Assembly (NCBI RefSeq): GCF_001039355.2
Contig: NW_019775385.1
Span: 361,538 to 425,537 of the forward strand
Length of the DNA: 64,000 bases
Direction: 5' to 3'
From: Lingula anatina
Taxonomy: Eukaryota > Brachiopoda > Lingulata > Lingulida > Lingulidae
Below are positions 22,976 to 36,345 of this stretch, piece by piece (the stretch's first letter is position 1; each line of letters starts with the position of its first letter). The notes beneath the pieces were generated by a model. The model saw only the letters and a program-made list of their open reading frames with translations, was not told the origin of the DNA and searched no databases. The translations under genes were made by a program, and so were the position numbers.

Positions 22976-24305
22976 TGCCAAATTAGCTGAAGCACCACCA
23001 GAAATGCGGACACTTGCTTTGAGGGTCATCGTCAAACAGTGAGAACAGGGGTTATTTGTACGAGGACAAAACCCTGCCCTGACACTAAACTCCACCCTCG
23101 GTGCCAAGGTAGCGCTAACGGAGATCTGGGCGACATAGATATAAACCCGGAAAACGGTGATGGTTCTTGGGGATGGTCTGTAAACGGGGTAGTTCTTGTA
23201 CAGTGGCCCGGACTGATATATGTTCACCACAGTCTTCCCGTAGACATTGAGATAGACCTTAGTCCTACTGCTGCTTCTCTTCAAACGATAGGCTTCTGCG
23301 GTAGCAAGAGTAATACGTTGGGAGAAGACTTTGAGTTTGGCTATTGACTTGCCGTACACTTTACAGTATCCTTGTCTTGCATTTTTACCAGCAAAGACAC
23401 CAGACTTGATATAGATATTTGCTTTCGAAGGACCGTAACTGATGTGGGAAAGGCAGTGCTTGTTGTCTGGGTATAGAGAATTGTCGCTTGAGAACTGCCA
23501 TGACCTTAACAATTCTGAATAGCGTGAGCCGTAGGTGCCCCAAGAACTGCAACTAACATGGTCAACTCCTCTTTTGGTGCGCGTGGAATTCACCATCTCG
23601 TAAGTACCATTATGAGTATCAATTGATACACCTTTAAGTTGAAGATACTCCTTAATGTCTGAAAATGCGCACTCATATCTTTCATCTTCCATAAGAAGTG
23701 CATTGAGAAGGAATCTGTCCACCTCTGTTTGACCTGAATTGGGCCATGCCTTGTTTTTGGTATCCAACACCTTTCTGTAGGCAAGTTCGCCTTTGATGGT
23801 CATAACAGCAGCTTCACGTAATTCACAGTCAGATGTTGGACGAGTCAGCAGATCTACTAGCCATTGCTGAACCGACTCAACGTGGAAGTTTCTTCTCAGA
23901 GCGTGGATGCAGCCTATCTCTATCTCTTCCGTCTGCCCTTCTTTTTTAGCCATTGCCAATACATCCGGCGTTAGTCTGTTGTCTCCAAAGTTACCTATAG
24001 CCTCAAGCGCGTCATTGATTTGCTCTGTGTTGTTATTTGTGTAACCTATTTTTTAGATGGCGTCGAAGAAGATCCACCAATTCTGACCGGAAATCCTTGC
24101 TGGTAGTTTCCTTCGAGGCAAGGGAGCCGAGGGTAAGTATGACGTGACTTTGGGAAGGATCGCCTTGAGAGGACAGCGTGTTCCAGAGTGTCTTGACTGT
24201 GGTTAAGATGTGTTTTGTGGGTTTAGCAATAAAGGACAACTTCTGAACTAGTTCCTGCTTTTGATCGGCAGAAAGGGGGCTAGACTGGACCAAACTGGAC
24301 AGTGT
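22976..24305 (-). pseudogene. Copy B exon 12, frameshifted
   Basis: 1330 nt where C and D have 1329. The frame holds from TLSSLVQ to RRHLKNRLHK and hits TAA at 24033-24035. From about 24030 on, the family frame resumes (EQINDALEAIGNFGD) and stays open to the donor. The changed stretch corresponds to LQSGDKNN in the paralogs (A and C) and differs at several bases besides the extra one. NSTRTKRGVDH is retained. Confidence 0.82.
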
Positions 24306-24601
24306 CTTAAAAAAAATTAAAGTGCGACAATGCATTAAATATAATGATCATTATCAAAGAAAATACGTTACATATGTTTCCCCTTTCAAATAAGAAAAAG
24401 CAATACTTGAAACAATCACTTTGAGTAAAACCATCTGACCATTTTGTGGATTACTGTAAAGTCAAATTACAGGTACGGTTGTCTTAGTAGTTCAGAGATT
24501 TTTTAATATATGTTGAAGATGACCGTAGACGCATCTACAAATCAAGTTTGAAAATCATGAACAAAGTTACAGCCAACTGTGATATTCTGTATAAACGGTA
24601 C

Positions 24602-24688
24602 CTTTTCAACGTCTTTTCCTCCAGCGGTGATATAAAGGTCTAGAATTTCTTTGCATTTTTCCCAATTTGTCGAGCAATTGGAAACAAT
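24602..24688 (-). CDS. Copy B exon 11
   Basis: 29 codons, IVSNCSTNWEKCKEILDLY-type, with acceptor TTTCTAG and donor GTACCG. Present once; the redundant block to its right begins just after it in intron 10. Confidence 0.82.
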
Positions 24689-24710
24689 CTAGAAATAAAC
24701 ATCAGCTAAT

Positions 24711-27700
24711 TAGGGTTTAGGTAAATTAAAACAAAGACTGAAAAAACACGGTAATTGATTCTTAAAATGATCAATTTTATACACACTCAAACCTTTTAAG
24801 TAATAAAAAAAGGAAAGTGAAGACACTACAAAACCTGACTAACTATACAGTTAATAATTATACATTTGCCATTGGAACCCTTATGATGAAAATTTTATAC
24901 ATTAAAAAAGGTCGTATATTAATGAATATCACATCCTAGGCGTAAAGCAGTTTTCTGGTCATAATGTAAGTTAAATGAAACATTTGACCTGATTTTCAAA
25001 ACTATGTAAAGTGATAACTAAAACTGTTAAATTAAAAAAAGGGTTATAAAAGTTTTCTTAAATGCAAACCTCTTTTGTAGCTTGCATCAGTTGCTTAACC
25101 AGAGCTGGTTTGTTGGCGGCTGCAGAGGATGCGTTGTTGTGTGGCATCCCGAGATCATTTTCCAGTGACAGAATTTCGTTCACTTCGTATACTGTAACAA
25201 AAAGGGGGTCATAATTAAGACATTGTCGGTTAGAACAGTTAAATGTACATATTTTCGGAGGAAGCTTTTTCTCACCCTTGACCCTCCAGCAAAAACATAC
25301 AGCATTGGTCAAAAAGGGGGTCCCACCTCCATTTCCATGTAGTTTTATTTACAAATGATCACCTCACGGGTGCTTTTTACCAGACGTCACATCTAACATG
25401 ATAAGTGTTACGAAAAATACAAAATGGCAGTAAAGATATCAATATTTTATATCATTAATTCAAATGTATGACCTCTTCCCCCTCAGACCCGATGCTTCAC
25501 CCCATCTGCAAGAGGTGAGTTCGTGGGTCAATCCAGGCTTCATCAAGACAGCACACTTGCTCACAATTCTCGTTGAATGATTGATCTGCAAAATCATAAT
25601 CTTCAGAGGATGGGGCAACAATCATCGAGTACTGATATTAACCTGACTGAGCATGTAAGTTGATCATCTGTTGATAAAATTGCAGGAAATTTGAGGTGGG
25701 ACACCCGTTTTGAACAATGCTTTACAGCAAGCAAAAAGAGAAATATAGACGACTTCCCACACATATTTTCTACATAGATTTTAGCAGTAAAGTGTCGAGG
25801 ATGGTAACTATTATAGTTAGTTTATTTCACTGTAACATATGCATCCACTTGTGTGGATNTTTTTTTCATACTCGTTTGTTTTGTGTGTGTCCATATTGTT
25901 TCTTAGCACGGGAGTGTCACAAACGTAGTATCCATTGTTTATCGGCAAATGAAGGGATGAATCCTGTTCAATAAAGTCTTATATATAAGCACGGGGCAGT
26001 ATACAGTAGGATAAAATGAGTCTTATTTTTCTCAGCCAGAATAAGTGATATAATTAAGTTAATAGACAGGAATTCAAACTGTGTTTCGTTAGAAACTATC
26101 CTTCATAAATGATATATAACGGTACAATACGTACAATGTGACGGATCTGTAGGATCCTTAATAAAGTTCGCCACAACTTGATTCAACTTATCCTCTTCGT
26201 CGAACCTTTTCCTCAAAACAGTCCATCTTAGGTATACACCAGACACTGTAATAGTGCAGTACATAACCATTTGTATAATAAAACTGACATTTTGCGATTA
26301 AAAAACAAACAAACATATGTTCAAAATAACCTCATCACAAAGAAGTAAAAATAGCAGACCTTGTTTTTTCTTCTTTCAACCGTATTTTAAGTTCAGGAAA
26401 TTTAGTTACGGTAACAGTTTTTCTCACCATAGGTGAACAGTACTTTCAGTTTAGGAAATTAAAACTTCCTAAAAACTATATAATATAAATAACAGAAACT
26501 ACCGAATCTTTTCTTCTTCATTTTGGTAACAACAAATACTTTAATAGATGAACTTTGATAAAAATAGAATTATCATTTTATCTTTTTATTGTGAAATCAT
26601 TAATTGCTCCAACCTAGCACACTTACTCTTGTCATACTGTCCGACCAAGGTTTTTTTCAGGAATTGAGTATTGGCTGCCGCTTCCATTCTTTGAACGCCT
26701 TCAACGGAACGCTTTACGTGCTTACGTAATGTAAGGTTGAAGGTCACGTCAGATGTTAAAAATGCCCCAAGATCAATATTACCTCCTTCCGCAGAGTTGA
26801 CGGTGTCATCCTGAAGAAATAAATGCATCAGTGCTATGCAATAATGAATCCATAAGTAATAATAACTAGTATTATTTGTATTTGGTTTTTGTAATTTCCT
26901 TTGTAGCTTTCTGGGAAATGCAATGCACAATTCGAGTATGTTTCGAGTATGTAATTCATAGCGAAGCTTCCATTTATCATATTCAGTATATTTTATGATC
27001 TATATGTTTTAGACTTGCGTTACTTGACATTGCTTGGGAGTTAATTAATATATTCAGTGGGTGTACATGTTGCAATTGTAAGGTTTATATTGCTTTTCTT
27101 TATTGTGCTTGAGGTGCCGGGTGATCCGTCTTATCTGATGCAACGTTCATTTGCAATAAGTGATAACTTTTAGGTTCAGGGATACTTCCATTAGTTTGGC
27201 CATTTCATACCACTCCATCCGGAGAACTCGTAGGAGAAAGACATACTTCAAATTTTTGTTCTTTTGTAAATTCAAGATAGTGACTTACAATTTTTTATTT
27301 CAAAGATAGGCATAAATGGTGAGTTAAATGCATTGTTGTCAGTAGAAATATTTTGTAAACTTTCTGCTGCACATATTTACATTTGAAAAGTATTCCGGCT
27401 TGAAATAAAATGTTATTCAGTGAACGACTTATGCCAATTTTCTAGGACTTTTCTTTGACTTTATAGCCCTCGTGCGCTATAATAATATTTGACGAAAATT
27501 ACGTTTTAGTTCAAAGAATGAAAGCAAGTACAATCTTTGTCCTAGGAAACTCAACAAGCGTTAAGGCGACCTGCAAAAGTAATTGCTCTTAAATTGGTAA
27601 CTTATGATCGATAACTATATATTATCTCATAAAAATCATCAGATATCAAATTTATCAAAATGTTCTTTTCTCCATGCCTCATGAATTTGCCAACTTGATT

Positions 27701-28810
27701 TGACGGCGAATTGACCATTGATTTACAAAACCGAATTGCTTCTGGAGCCAAAATACCAATTATATTGGCTGCTTGTATAAAAATAGCTACACTGCAGATA
27801 GACTGCCGTCTGTTGCTTCCGATATGGTACTTCAAGCTGTCCTGGCCTGGAGATGCTCCAGATAGTGAGATGAAGTTCAACTGCGACATTAAAACATGTA
27901 GTGACAACTTTGTCACTGAGAGAAAGATATCAAGCCATGTCCAACCCCATGCAGAGAAACAAAACCGAGAATAAAGAGAAAAGTGATGTCCTTCAACCAA
28001 CAGCAACGTTGTACGTTGAAATATATATAAAATCATGTCTACCTGTTCCTCGGGTTTGCCAAACACCTGCACATGTCCAGCGACACTGGTCAGTATACCT
28101 CCACTAACACGCTGGACTTCATCAGTCTCGATGTCCACTTCGTCGGTATCCAAGTCAGCATTATCCTCCGCATAGATGTCCTTGGAGGAAAAGTGCTTCT
28201 TAACTTCAATCTTTCCAAATTCCAGCTCCGTAGCCCTAAGTTTGAAGGATTGATACTGATAACATTATGACTAAATTCTGAGTAAGCAATGGACGTAATG
28301 AGGCCAAAAGCACTACCCATTTAAAATTATTGAAGTGAAAGGAAGAAAAAATATGATAAATAAAAACATACATGTCGCTGGGTAAGATAGGTCGAGAAAA
28401 ACCATTTAACGTGCTGGTATATACACATGTATACACTGAAGTTACGATGTAAAAATAACGTCAAACAATACGTAATTGAAATATGGTCATTAAAAAATAA
28501 CAGCTAATTTTCTCAGAATCCCAAATGTCATCTTTGTCACGATTAATTGTTTTATATTTTATTAAGAACAACAATATTTTAAGATGAAAATTAATTAGAA
28601 ATTAATTTTACAAAGATATTATTTTTTTAATTAAAATAATTGGCACACATGTCTGTTTTAAGTAAAAAGGAATAATTGTTTTAATGATAAAACAAGCAAC
28701 TCTGATCTCATTTCTGATGTTTTTGGCTTAGATTGAGACGTATGTACATTAAATTCTTGAATAACATAACAGTATCGATATCATAGAGGATGGTTTTTCT
28801 GCACCATTTT
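24711..28810 (-). other. Copy B exons 7-10, haplotype block 1
   Basis: Contains e10 25070-25191, e9 26135-26245, e8 26637-26820 and e7 28043-28235, all open with sound borders. Near-identical to 28812-32687, introns included, and ends at the single N (28811). It carries an extra ~165 bp (25816-25980) and reads KKTLVG in exon 8 where block 2 has KRSLVG. Confidence 0.8.
25816..25980. mobile_element. Indel insertion present in only one of the two redundant blocks
   Basis: Block 1 has this segment between 'ggtaactattata' and 'atataagcacggggcag'; block 2 joins those flanks directly at about 29917. It ends 'ttcaataaagtctt', like the 3' end of a short retroelement. An N at 25859 lies inside. The origin is not recognised. 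Confidence 0.5.
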
Positions 28811-28811
28811 N
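28811..28811. other. Single-N contig join in copy B
   Basis: The N is followed by 'gggtttaggtaaattaaaac', the same sequence found at 24712, so the scaffold steps back into homologous sequence here. Confidence 0.9.
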
Positions 28812-31800
28812 GGGTTTAGGTAAATTAAAACAAAGACTGAGAAAACACGGTAATTGATTCTTAAAATGATCAATTTTATACACACTCAAACCTTTTAAGT
28901 AATAAAAAAAGGAAAGTGAAGACACTACAAAACCTGACTAACTATACAGTTAATAATCATACATTTGCCATTGGAACCCTTATGATGAAAACTTTATACA
29001 TTAAAAAAGGTCGTATCTTAATGAATATCACATCCTAGGCGTAAAGCAGTTTTCTGGTCATAATGTAAGTTAAATGAAACATTTGACCTGATTTTCAAAA
29101 CTATGTAAAGTGATAACTAAAAATGTTAAATTAAAAAAAAAGGGTTATAAAAGTTTTCTTAAATGCCAACCTCTTTTGTAGCTTGCATCAGTTGCTTAAC
29201 CAGAGCTGGTTTGTTGGCGGCTGCAGAGGATGCGTTGTTGTGTGGCATCCCGAGATCATTTTCCAGTGACAGAATTTCGTTCACTTCGTATACTGTAACA
29301 AAAAGGGGGTCATAATTAAGACATTGTCAGTTAGAACAGTTAAATGTACATATTTTCGGAGGAAGCTTTTTCTCACCCTTGACCCTCCAGCAAAAGCATA
29401 CAGCATTGGTCAAAAAGGGGGTCCCACCTCCATTTCCATGTAGTTTTATTTACAAATGATCACCTCACGGGTGCTTTTTACCAGATGTCACATCTAACAT
29501 GATAAGTGTTACGAAAATTACGAAATGGCAGTAAAGATATCAATATTTTATATCATTAATTCAAATTTATGACCTCTTCCCCCTCAGACCCGATGTTTCA
29601 CCCCATCTGCAAGAGGTGACTTCGTGGGTCAATCCAGGCTTCATCATGACAGCACACTTGCTCACAATTCTCGTTGAATGATTGATCTGCAAAATCATAA
29701 TCTTCAGAGGATGGGGCAACAATCATTGAGCACTGATATTAACCTGACTGAGCATGTAAGATGATCATCTGTTGATAAAATTGCAGGAAATTTGAGGTGG
29801 GACACCCGTTTTGAACAATGCTTTACAGCAAGCAAAAAGAGAAATGCAGACGACTTCCCACACATATTTTCTACATAGATTTTAGCAGTAAAGTGTCGAG
29901 GATGGTAACTATTATATATAAGCACGGGGCAGATAAAATGAGTCAATAGACAGGAATTCAAACTGTGTTTCGTTAGAAACTATCCTTCATAAATGATATA
30001 TAACGGTACAATACGTACAATGTGACGGATCTGTAGGATCCTTAATAAAGTTCGCCACAACTTGATTCAACCTATCCTCTTCGTCGAACCTTTTCCTCAA
30101 AACAGTCCATCTTAGGTATACACCAGACACTGTAATAGTGCAGTACATAACCATTTGTATAATAAAACTGACATTTTGCGATTAAAAAACAAACAAACAT
30201 ATGTTCAAAATAACCTCATCACAAAGAAGTAAAAAATAGCAGACCTTGTTTTTTCTTCTTTCAACCGTATTTTAAGTTCAGGAAATTTAGTTACGGTAAC
30301 AGTTTTTCTCACCATAGGCGAACAGTACTTTCAGTTTAGGAAATTAAAACTTCCTAAAAACTATATAATATAAATAACAGAAACTACCGAATCTTTTCTT
30401 CATTTTGGTAACGACAAATACTTTAATAGATGAACTTTGATAAAAATAGAATTATCATTTTATCTTTTTATTGTGAAATCATTAATTGCTCCAACCTAGC
30501 ACACTTACTCTTGTCATACTGTCCGACCAAGGATCTTTTCAGGAATTGAGTATTGGCTGCCGCTTCCATTCTTTGAACGCCTTCAACGGAACGCTTTACG
30601 TGCTTACGTAATGTAAGGTTGAAGGTCACGTCAGAAGTTAAAAATGCCCCAAGATCAATATTACCTCCTTCCGCAGAGTTGACGGTGTCATCCTGAAGAA
30701 ATAAATGCATCAGTGCTATGCAATAATGAATCCATAAGTAATAATAACTAGTATTATTTGTATTTGGTTTTTGTAATTTCCTTTGAAGCTTACTGGGAAA
30801 TGCAATGCACAATTCGAGTATGTTTCGAGTATGTAATTCATAGTGCATCTTCCATTTATCATATTCAGAATATTTTATGATCTATATGTTTTAGACTAGC
30901 GTTACTTGACATTGCTTGGGAGTTAATTAATATATTCAGTGTGTGTACATGTTGCAATTGTAAGGTTTATATTGCTTTTCTTTATTGTGCTTGAGGTGCC
31001 GGGTGATCCGTCTTATCTGATGCAACGTTCATTTGCAATAAGTGATAACTTTTAGGTTCAGGGATACTTCCATTAGTTTGGCCATTTCATACCACTCCAT
31101 CCGGAGAATTCGTAGGAGAAAGACATACTTCAAATTTTTGTTCTTTTGTAAATTCAAGATAGTGACTTACAATTTTGTATTTCAAAGATAGGCATAAATG
31201 GTGAGTTAAATGCATTGTTGTCAGTAGAAATATATTGTAAACTTTCTGCTGCACATATTTACATTTGAAAAGTATTCCGGCTTGAAATAAAATGTTATTC
31301 AGTGAACGACTTATGCCAATTTTCTAGGACTTTTCTTTGACTTTATAGCCCTCGCGCGCTATAATAATATTTGACGAAAATTACGTTTTAGTTTAAAGAA
31401 TGAAAGCAAGTACAATCTATGTCCTAGGAAACTCAACAAGCGTTAAGGCGACCTGCAAAAGTAATTGCTCTTAAATTGGTAACTTATGATCGATAACTAT
31501 ATATTATCTCATAAAAATCATCAGATATCAAATTTATCAAAATGTTCTTTTCTCCATGCCTCATGAATTTGCCAACTTGATTTGCAGCGAATTGACCATT
31601 GATTTACAAAACCGAATTGCTTCTGGAGCCAAAATACCAATTATTGGCTGCTTGTATAAAAATAGCTACACTGCAGATAGACTGCCGTCTGTTGCTTCCG
31701 ATATGGGACTTCAAGCTGTCCTGGCCTGGAGATGCTCCACATAGTGAGATGAGGTTCAACTGCGACATTAATACATGTAGTGACAACTTTGTCACTGAGA

Positions 31801-32687
31801 GAAAGATATCAAGCCATGCCCACCCCCATGCAGAGAAACAAAACCGAGAATAAAGAGAAAAGTGATGTCCTTCAACCAACAGCAACGTTGTACGTTGAAA
31901 TATATATTAAATTATGTCTACCTGTTCCTCGGGTTTGCCAAACACCTGCACATGTCCAGCGACACTGGTCAGTATATTTCCACTAACACGCTGGACTTCA
32001 TCTGTCTCGATGTCCACTTCGTTGGTGTCCAAGTCAGTATTATTCGCCGTGTAGATGTCCTTGGAGGAAAAGTGCTTCTTAACTTCAATCTTTCCAAAGT
32101 CCAGCTCCGTAGTCCTAGGTTTGAAGGATTGATACTGATAACATTATGACTAAATTCTGAGTAAGCAATGGACGTAATGAGGCCAAAAGCACTACCCATT
32201 TAAAATTATTGAAGTGAAAGGAAGAAAAAATATGATAAATAAAAACATACATGTCGCTGGGTAAGATAGGTCGAGAGAAACCATTTATAACGTGCTGGTA
32301 TATACACATGTATACACTGAAGTTACGATGTAAAAATAACGTCAAACAATACGTAATTGAAATATGGTCATTAAAAAATAACAGCTAATTTTCTCAGAAT
32401 CCCAAATGTCATCTTTGTCACGATTAATTGTTTTATATTTTATTAAGAACAACAATATTTTAAGATGAAAATTAATTAGAAATTAATTTTATAAAGATAT
32501 TATTTTTTAATTAAAATAATTGGCACACATGTCTGTTTTAAGTAAAAAGGAATAATTGTATTAATGATAAAACAAGCAACTCTGATCTCATTTCTGATGT
32601 TTTTGGCTTAGATTGAGACGTAAGTACATTAAATTCTTGAATAACATAACAGTATCGATATCATAGAGGATGATTTTTCTGCACCAT
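28812..32687 (-). other. Copy B exons 7-10, haplotype block 2
   Basis: Contains e10 29171-29292, e9 30019-30129, e8 30509-30692 and e7 31922-32114. This block is continuous with exon 6 and the 5' part of the gene. Exon 10 ends in phase 0 while exon 7 needs phase 2, so a transcript using both blocks would lose frame. Confidence 0.82.
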
Positions 32688-33040
32688 TATTCCTTATATC
32701 TATGAAGAAATGTTAGATAAAAATATCCCTTTGTAACAAAAGATGTTGGAAAACTAGTTAGTGCTCATAACCATTTCATAAAATGCAAATCAAGATCCCT
32801 CCGCAAGATGCTGAAATTTCTTGTATAAAAGTAGTACGCCTTACGGAAAAAGGGGGTTGTGTTACTCTGCTGAAAGATGTCCTACCCATTGCTAATATGT
32901 AACAGTGCGCCTCAGTATTCTGTTGCTGTAGTACATTAGATAATAAAAAAAAATAAAATAATAATAATAATAATAATAATAAATAGATAAATATTTTTAA
33001 AAAATTAATAAGTGGTGAGAGGGAAGATCCATGCGCTCAC

Positions 33041-34254
33041 CTGTAGCGTGAATTGTGTTTCCCCATGACGTCTGTCTCTATGACATTTTCTTTGTCACGG
33101 ACCAAATTCGTTTGAAGTGCCGATAAAATGGAGCGCTTAAAATTCATGACATCTGTATTTCCTAAAATAAACGTGGAAGAATTAATCATAAAAATATCAT
33201 AAAAAACAACGTCTGAGATTTATGTGGAGACCATACCTTCTTTGTTTATTTTCAATTGAGCGGCAAAAAGACAATATGATATGTTCATCTTTTGACTGTA
33301 AGATTTAGGCGCTTGTTTGTGTATGTGGAAAGGGATATCAAAAGGGAGAGAATCTTGCCCTCCCACTTGACATATATGTTACGATTTTAATTTGAGATTA
33401 ATTTGGCATTATCCAGAAGATATATAGCTCGTGGAGAAATATTAAAACTTTATCATACCTAAATCTTTCTTGGTAAACCTAGCCTCGGCAATAGTTCCGT
33501 TTCCCAGTTGAACAAACCAGGTAGGCTGGTCATACAGGTCGTCAGCAGACAGGGGAGCCTCGGACTGCGAGGTCGTGCTATTGGAATGGACACGAGAATG
33601 TGTAAAATAAGGACCCAAAACCAATAAATAAAAATTCACAGTTGCAAATCATTGAGGTAAATGAGCTTAACTTTCATTTATATCTTATGTGAGCAAGTGT
33701 TAAATGCCACGTGATACATGCATACTGGATGTCCATGGTGCAATGGCTGGGCTAAAACAAATGACTAAGATTTAATTAGGTAAAATATCATGGTTCTCAC
33801 CCATTTCCTTTAATCACTTGCATAATAACATTACGCATAAACATTAGAAAAGATGAAGCGCTTTCATCTACGTAGTTTCCAAACCCATCTGGAAATGAGC
33901 AACGAAATAACATATAATGTCAACAATTGCATAAGGTTATAAGTTCTTTCATTTCTCTTTTATATACAAAATTTCACCAAATAATTATGCAAACAAATCG
34001 TCAAGTTAAAATTACAAAATAAAACGCCAATGTACATGTAGCCATTTAATTAAGTTTCAGTGAATGAAGCAGTGGGTAAAATTACAGATACTTCTTGTTA
34101 TTAACAAAGGATATGTAAAAAAAATAAATCCCGATTAATTGTACCAAATACCTCCAATATACTCCACATCTACATCAGCGGAGATGTGAAATGTTTCCTC
34201 TGCCGGTCCGAACAGTTTGGCCTCGCTTTCATAGCGGTAGTGGAGGGTTTTACC
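33041..34254 (-). CDS. Copy B exons 3-6 (N-sheet)
   Basis: e3 34152-34254 (GKTLHYRYESEAKLFGPAEE, intact where copy A has TAG; acceptor TTTTAAG instead of CAG), e4 33801-33888 (GFGNYVDESASSFLMFMRN), e5 33459-33577 (TTSQSEAPLSADDLYDQPTW), e6 33041-33161 (DVMNFKRSILSALQTNLV). Lengths 103, 88, 119 and 121, as in copies A and C. Confidence 0.85.
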
Positions 34255-34590
34255 CTTAAAATGCACAGAACGGAAGTTTAAATATTCGTACTTCACTCTG
34301 CCTTTCTCCCTTTCTCGCCTGCTCTTTCTACCAACAGCGAATTTCGGGAAGACAAGAATATTTTAAACCCTTGCCGAAGGGAGGAGGCGTAATTCATTTT
34401 CTTAACTCTGTATGTATATTTTGGGGGAACCAGATAATTAGCAGGAAATGACAACGATGCAGCAAACTGAACTGCTTGATTCACTTTAGCTATTGAGAGG
34501 AACTGAAATGAATTATTATTATAATGACAGCGATAATGATTAATTGAGATAAAATTGTTACAAAATCCACACATCTAAGTGTATGCTTAC

Positions 34591-34761
34591 ATGCAAATTG
34601 GCGTTAGGTAAGGCGGACGAATTTTTCGACACGTAGCCCTCGTCTCTGCACAAGGCAGGCCGCACCATAGCGGTAAAAAGACACAGGTCAAGAATACGCC
34701 AGTATAACTGCATTTTCTTGAAGGCGTATCTGGGGAAGATACAAATGTGGTGAATCAATAA
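34591..34761 (-). CDS. Copy B exon 2: start and signal peptide
   Basis: Acceptor CTTGCAG at 34762; ATG 34713-34711; MQLYWRILDLCLFTAMVRPA then LCRDEGYVSKNSSAL. Donor GTAAGC. Hydrophobic core as in copy A; secreted. Confidence 0.83.
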
Positions 34762-35113
34762 CTGCAAGAAAATGTTAAATATTATATTCAAAAGTGTAGA
34801 GTCAAATTGTTTTCCTTTTAAATTAACCAGCAAGCTTCAAGTTTACCACGGTCAATATGAAACACACTCACACACATATATGATGATAACTTAGAGCCTG
34901 GCAGAAAACAAAAATGAAACCGGGATGTTATTTTAACATTGTTCGACACTGCATTTTTACATGCCAAAGTTCATTAAATTCGGCTTAATATTTTTGATAC
35001 CCCCTTGTACGGTTTACAATTCACTGGACCGTGCAAACATGAATAAATAACTTTCTGATCTAGCAGGCATAGAGCTGTAAATTGTTATGACAGAAACCCT
35101 AGATAAAGCACAC

Positions 35114-35145
35114 CAAGGAGTTATAAGAGATATTATAACTCCTTG
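35114..35145. repeat. 13-bp perfect inverted repeat (hairpin) at the edge of the insertion
   Basis: CAAGGAGTTATAA, six-base loop, TTATAACTCCTTG. It sits exactly where repeat-unit sequence gives way to inserted sequence, so it may be an element terminus. Confidence 0.9.
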
Positions 35146-36242
35146 AGCACACGTAGTAGCGTCATGCAGTAGCTATTAGCCAGGGGACGGGGGCAGCTCA
35201 GCACTATTTCTTAAACCTGGCAGGGTAGCATGAGATCGTACTTGTAAAAGTGCACGTTCAGTAGATAAACTCACTAAGCAGCTATAGCAGTGAATTAACC
35301 GTCAGTACACGATGGCACAATCAGCAATCACTAAAATTTTTGAAAGGTACTAGTACTAGCTCAACTCAAGATGGACGTCATGATCAGTTAGAAGTTGACC
35401 AGTCAAGTCATATACGTCAACCCAGTACCAAGCGAGGTAGGCCAAACACACCCGATAACAACAGCCTGACCTGTGACACACCAGATAACATTTTTTCAGA
35501 TCCTCAATTTCTGACTTTCTTCAGCCAGTGTACGAGCTAAGAATGAAAATCATGGTGATTGACTTTGAGCAGCATCTCCATGATTGCGAAGAATGTAAAT
35601 AAGAATGGCGTTTGACGGGGCCATATCAACAATGATAGCCCTCATCAGACCTGAAAACTGATCTGATGTTCATTAGCAATAAATGCTTGAGGAAATTGAA
35701 ATGCTTAGTGTCGAAAATTTAAAAAAAAATTAGGGGCGAACTATATCAGGCATCGTTGATTGATAACCAGAACTCTCAGAAGGCGCCAAATAAGAGGCAA
35801 TGTATTGAAAAGTGAACCATACAAAATAGAGCAGTGTATAGGTAGTTAAGTGGATTCAATGTCTAAAACACCAATAACCCTAGGTTGGGCCTTGATGCTA
35901 CTGAAACTGTCCACACACCCCCTCCCCCCAGGTCCCAAAGGTGTAAATGTGTGTCTATATTCCAGCCAACCATTGTAAGATTTAGATCCAAGTCTTTCAG
36001 AGACGCCTTAGTTGGAAACAGATCCCTTCTCAAGGTATGGGATACAGGGTGTACGAAGACCAAAGTCAAATAAACAGAGTCCTATTGCAAAGGTTGGAGG
36101 AAATGGATCAATAACGAGCTGCTGGTCACTTAAATGGAAAATACTCGGCAAAACGAAAAATGGTCTGACTCGGATCTTTCAAGTTACAGACAATTTTGTA
36201 ATAACACTTATGGGAGAGAGAGGCGAGCCGTCACTCTTGATA

Positions 36243-36345
36243 TATATTCTCAATGGGTAGGACATCTCTCAGCAGAGTAATACAGCCCCTTAACTCCATA
36301 AGTCGTACTAGTTTTATACAAAAACGTCTTTAGGAGGGATCTTGA
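36243..36345. repeat. Inverted copy of the intron 6 dispersed repeat
   Basis: The reverse complement matches 7840-7935 (copy A intron 6), including an exact run through 'tggagttaaggggctgtatt', and shares 'gatgtcctacccattg' with copy B intron 6 at about 32875. Confidence 0.75.

Larger units (their letters stand above)
21754..34713 (-). pseudogene. Large lipid transfer protein gene, copy B (frameshift in exon 12)
   Basis: Exons: e2 34591-34713, e3 34152-34254, e4 33801-33888, e5 33459-33577, e6 33041-33161. Exons 7-10 occur twice: 31922-32114, 30509-30692, 30019-30129, 29171-29292 and again 28043-28235, 26637-26820, 26135-26245, 25070-25191. Then e11 24602-24688, e12 22976-24305, e13 22045-22224, e14 21754-21861. 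Exon lengths and phases equal those of the paralogs except exon 12, which has one extra base and so reads into TAA at 24033. With one set of exons 7-10 the gene has 2869 nt. It is either a recent pseudogene or carries a sequence error; the nearby 294-N gap and homopolymers show that assembly quality is poor here. Confidence 0.78.

Noticed and set aside
23039-23347. Plus-strand ORF of 102 aa (and a similar one at 60428-60718)
   Set aside because: Antisense shadow of exon 12; no independent support.
27711-28270. Plus-strand ORFs near exon 7 of copy B (and the matching 31556-32149)
   Set aside because: They overlap intron and antisense exon 7 sequence and recur only because the block is duplicated.
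35340-35540. Small Ser/Thr-rich ORF as a host gene
   Set aside because: No recognisable domain, sits inside inserted retroelement debris, flanked by frame breaks; left as unknown.
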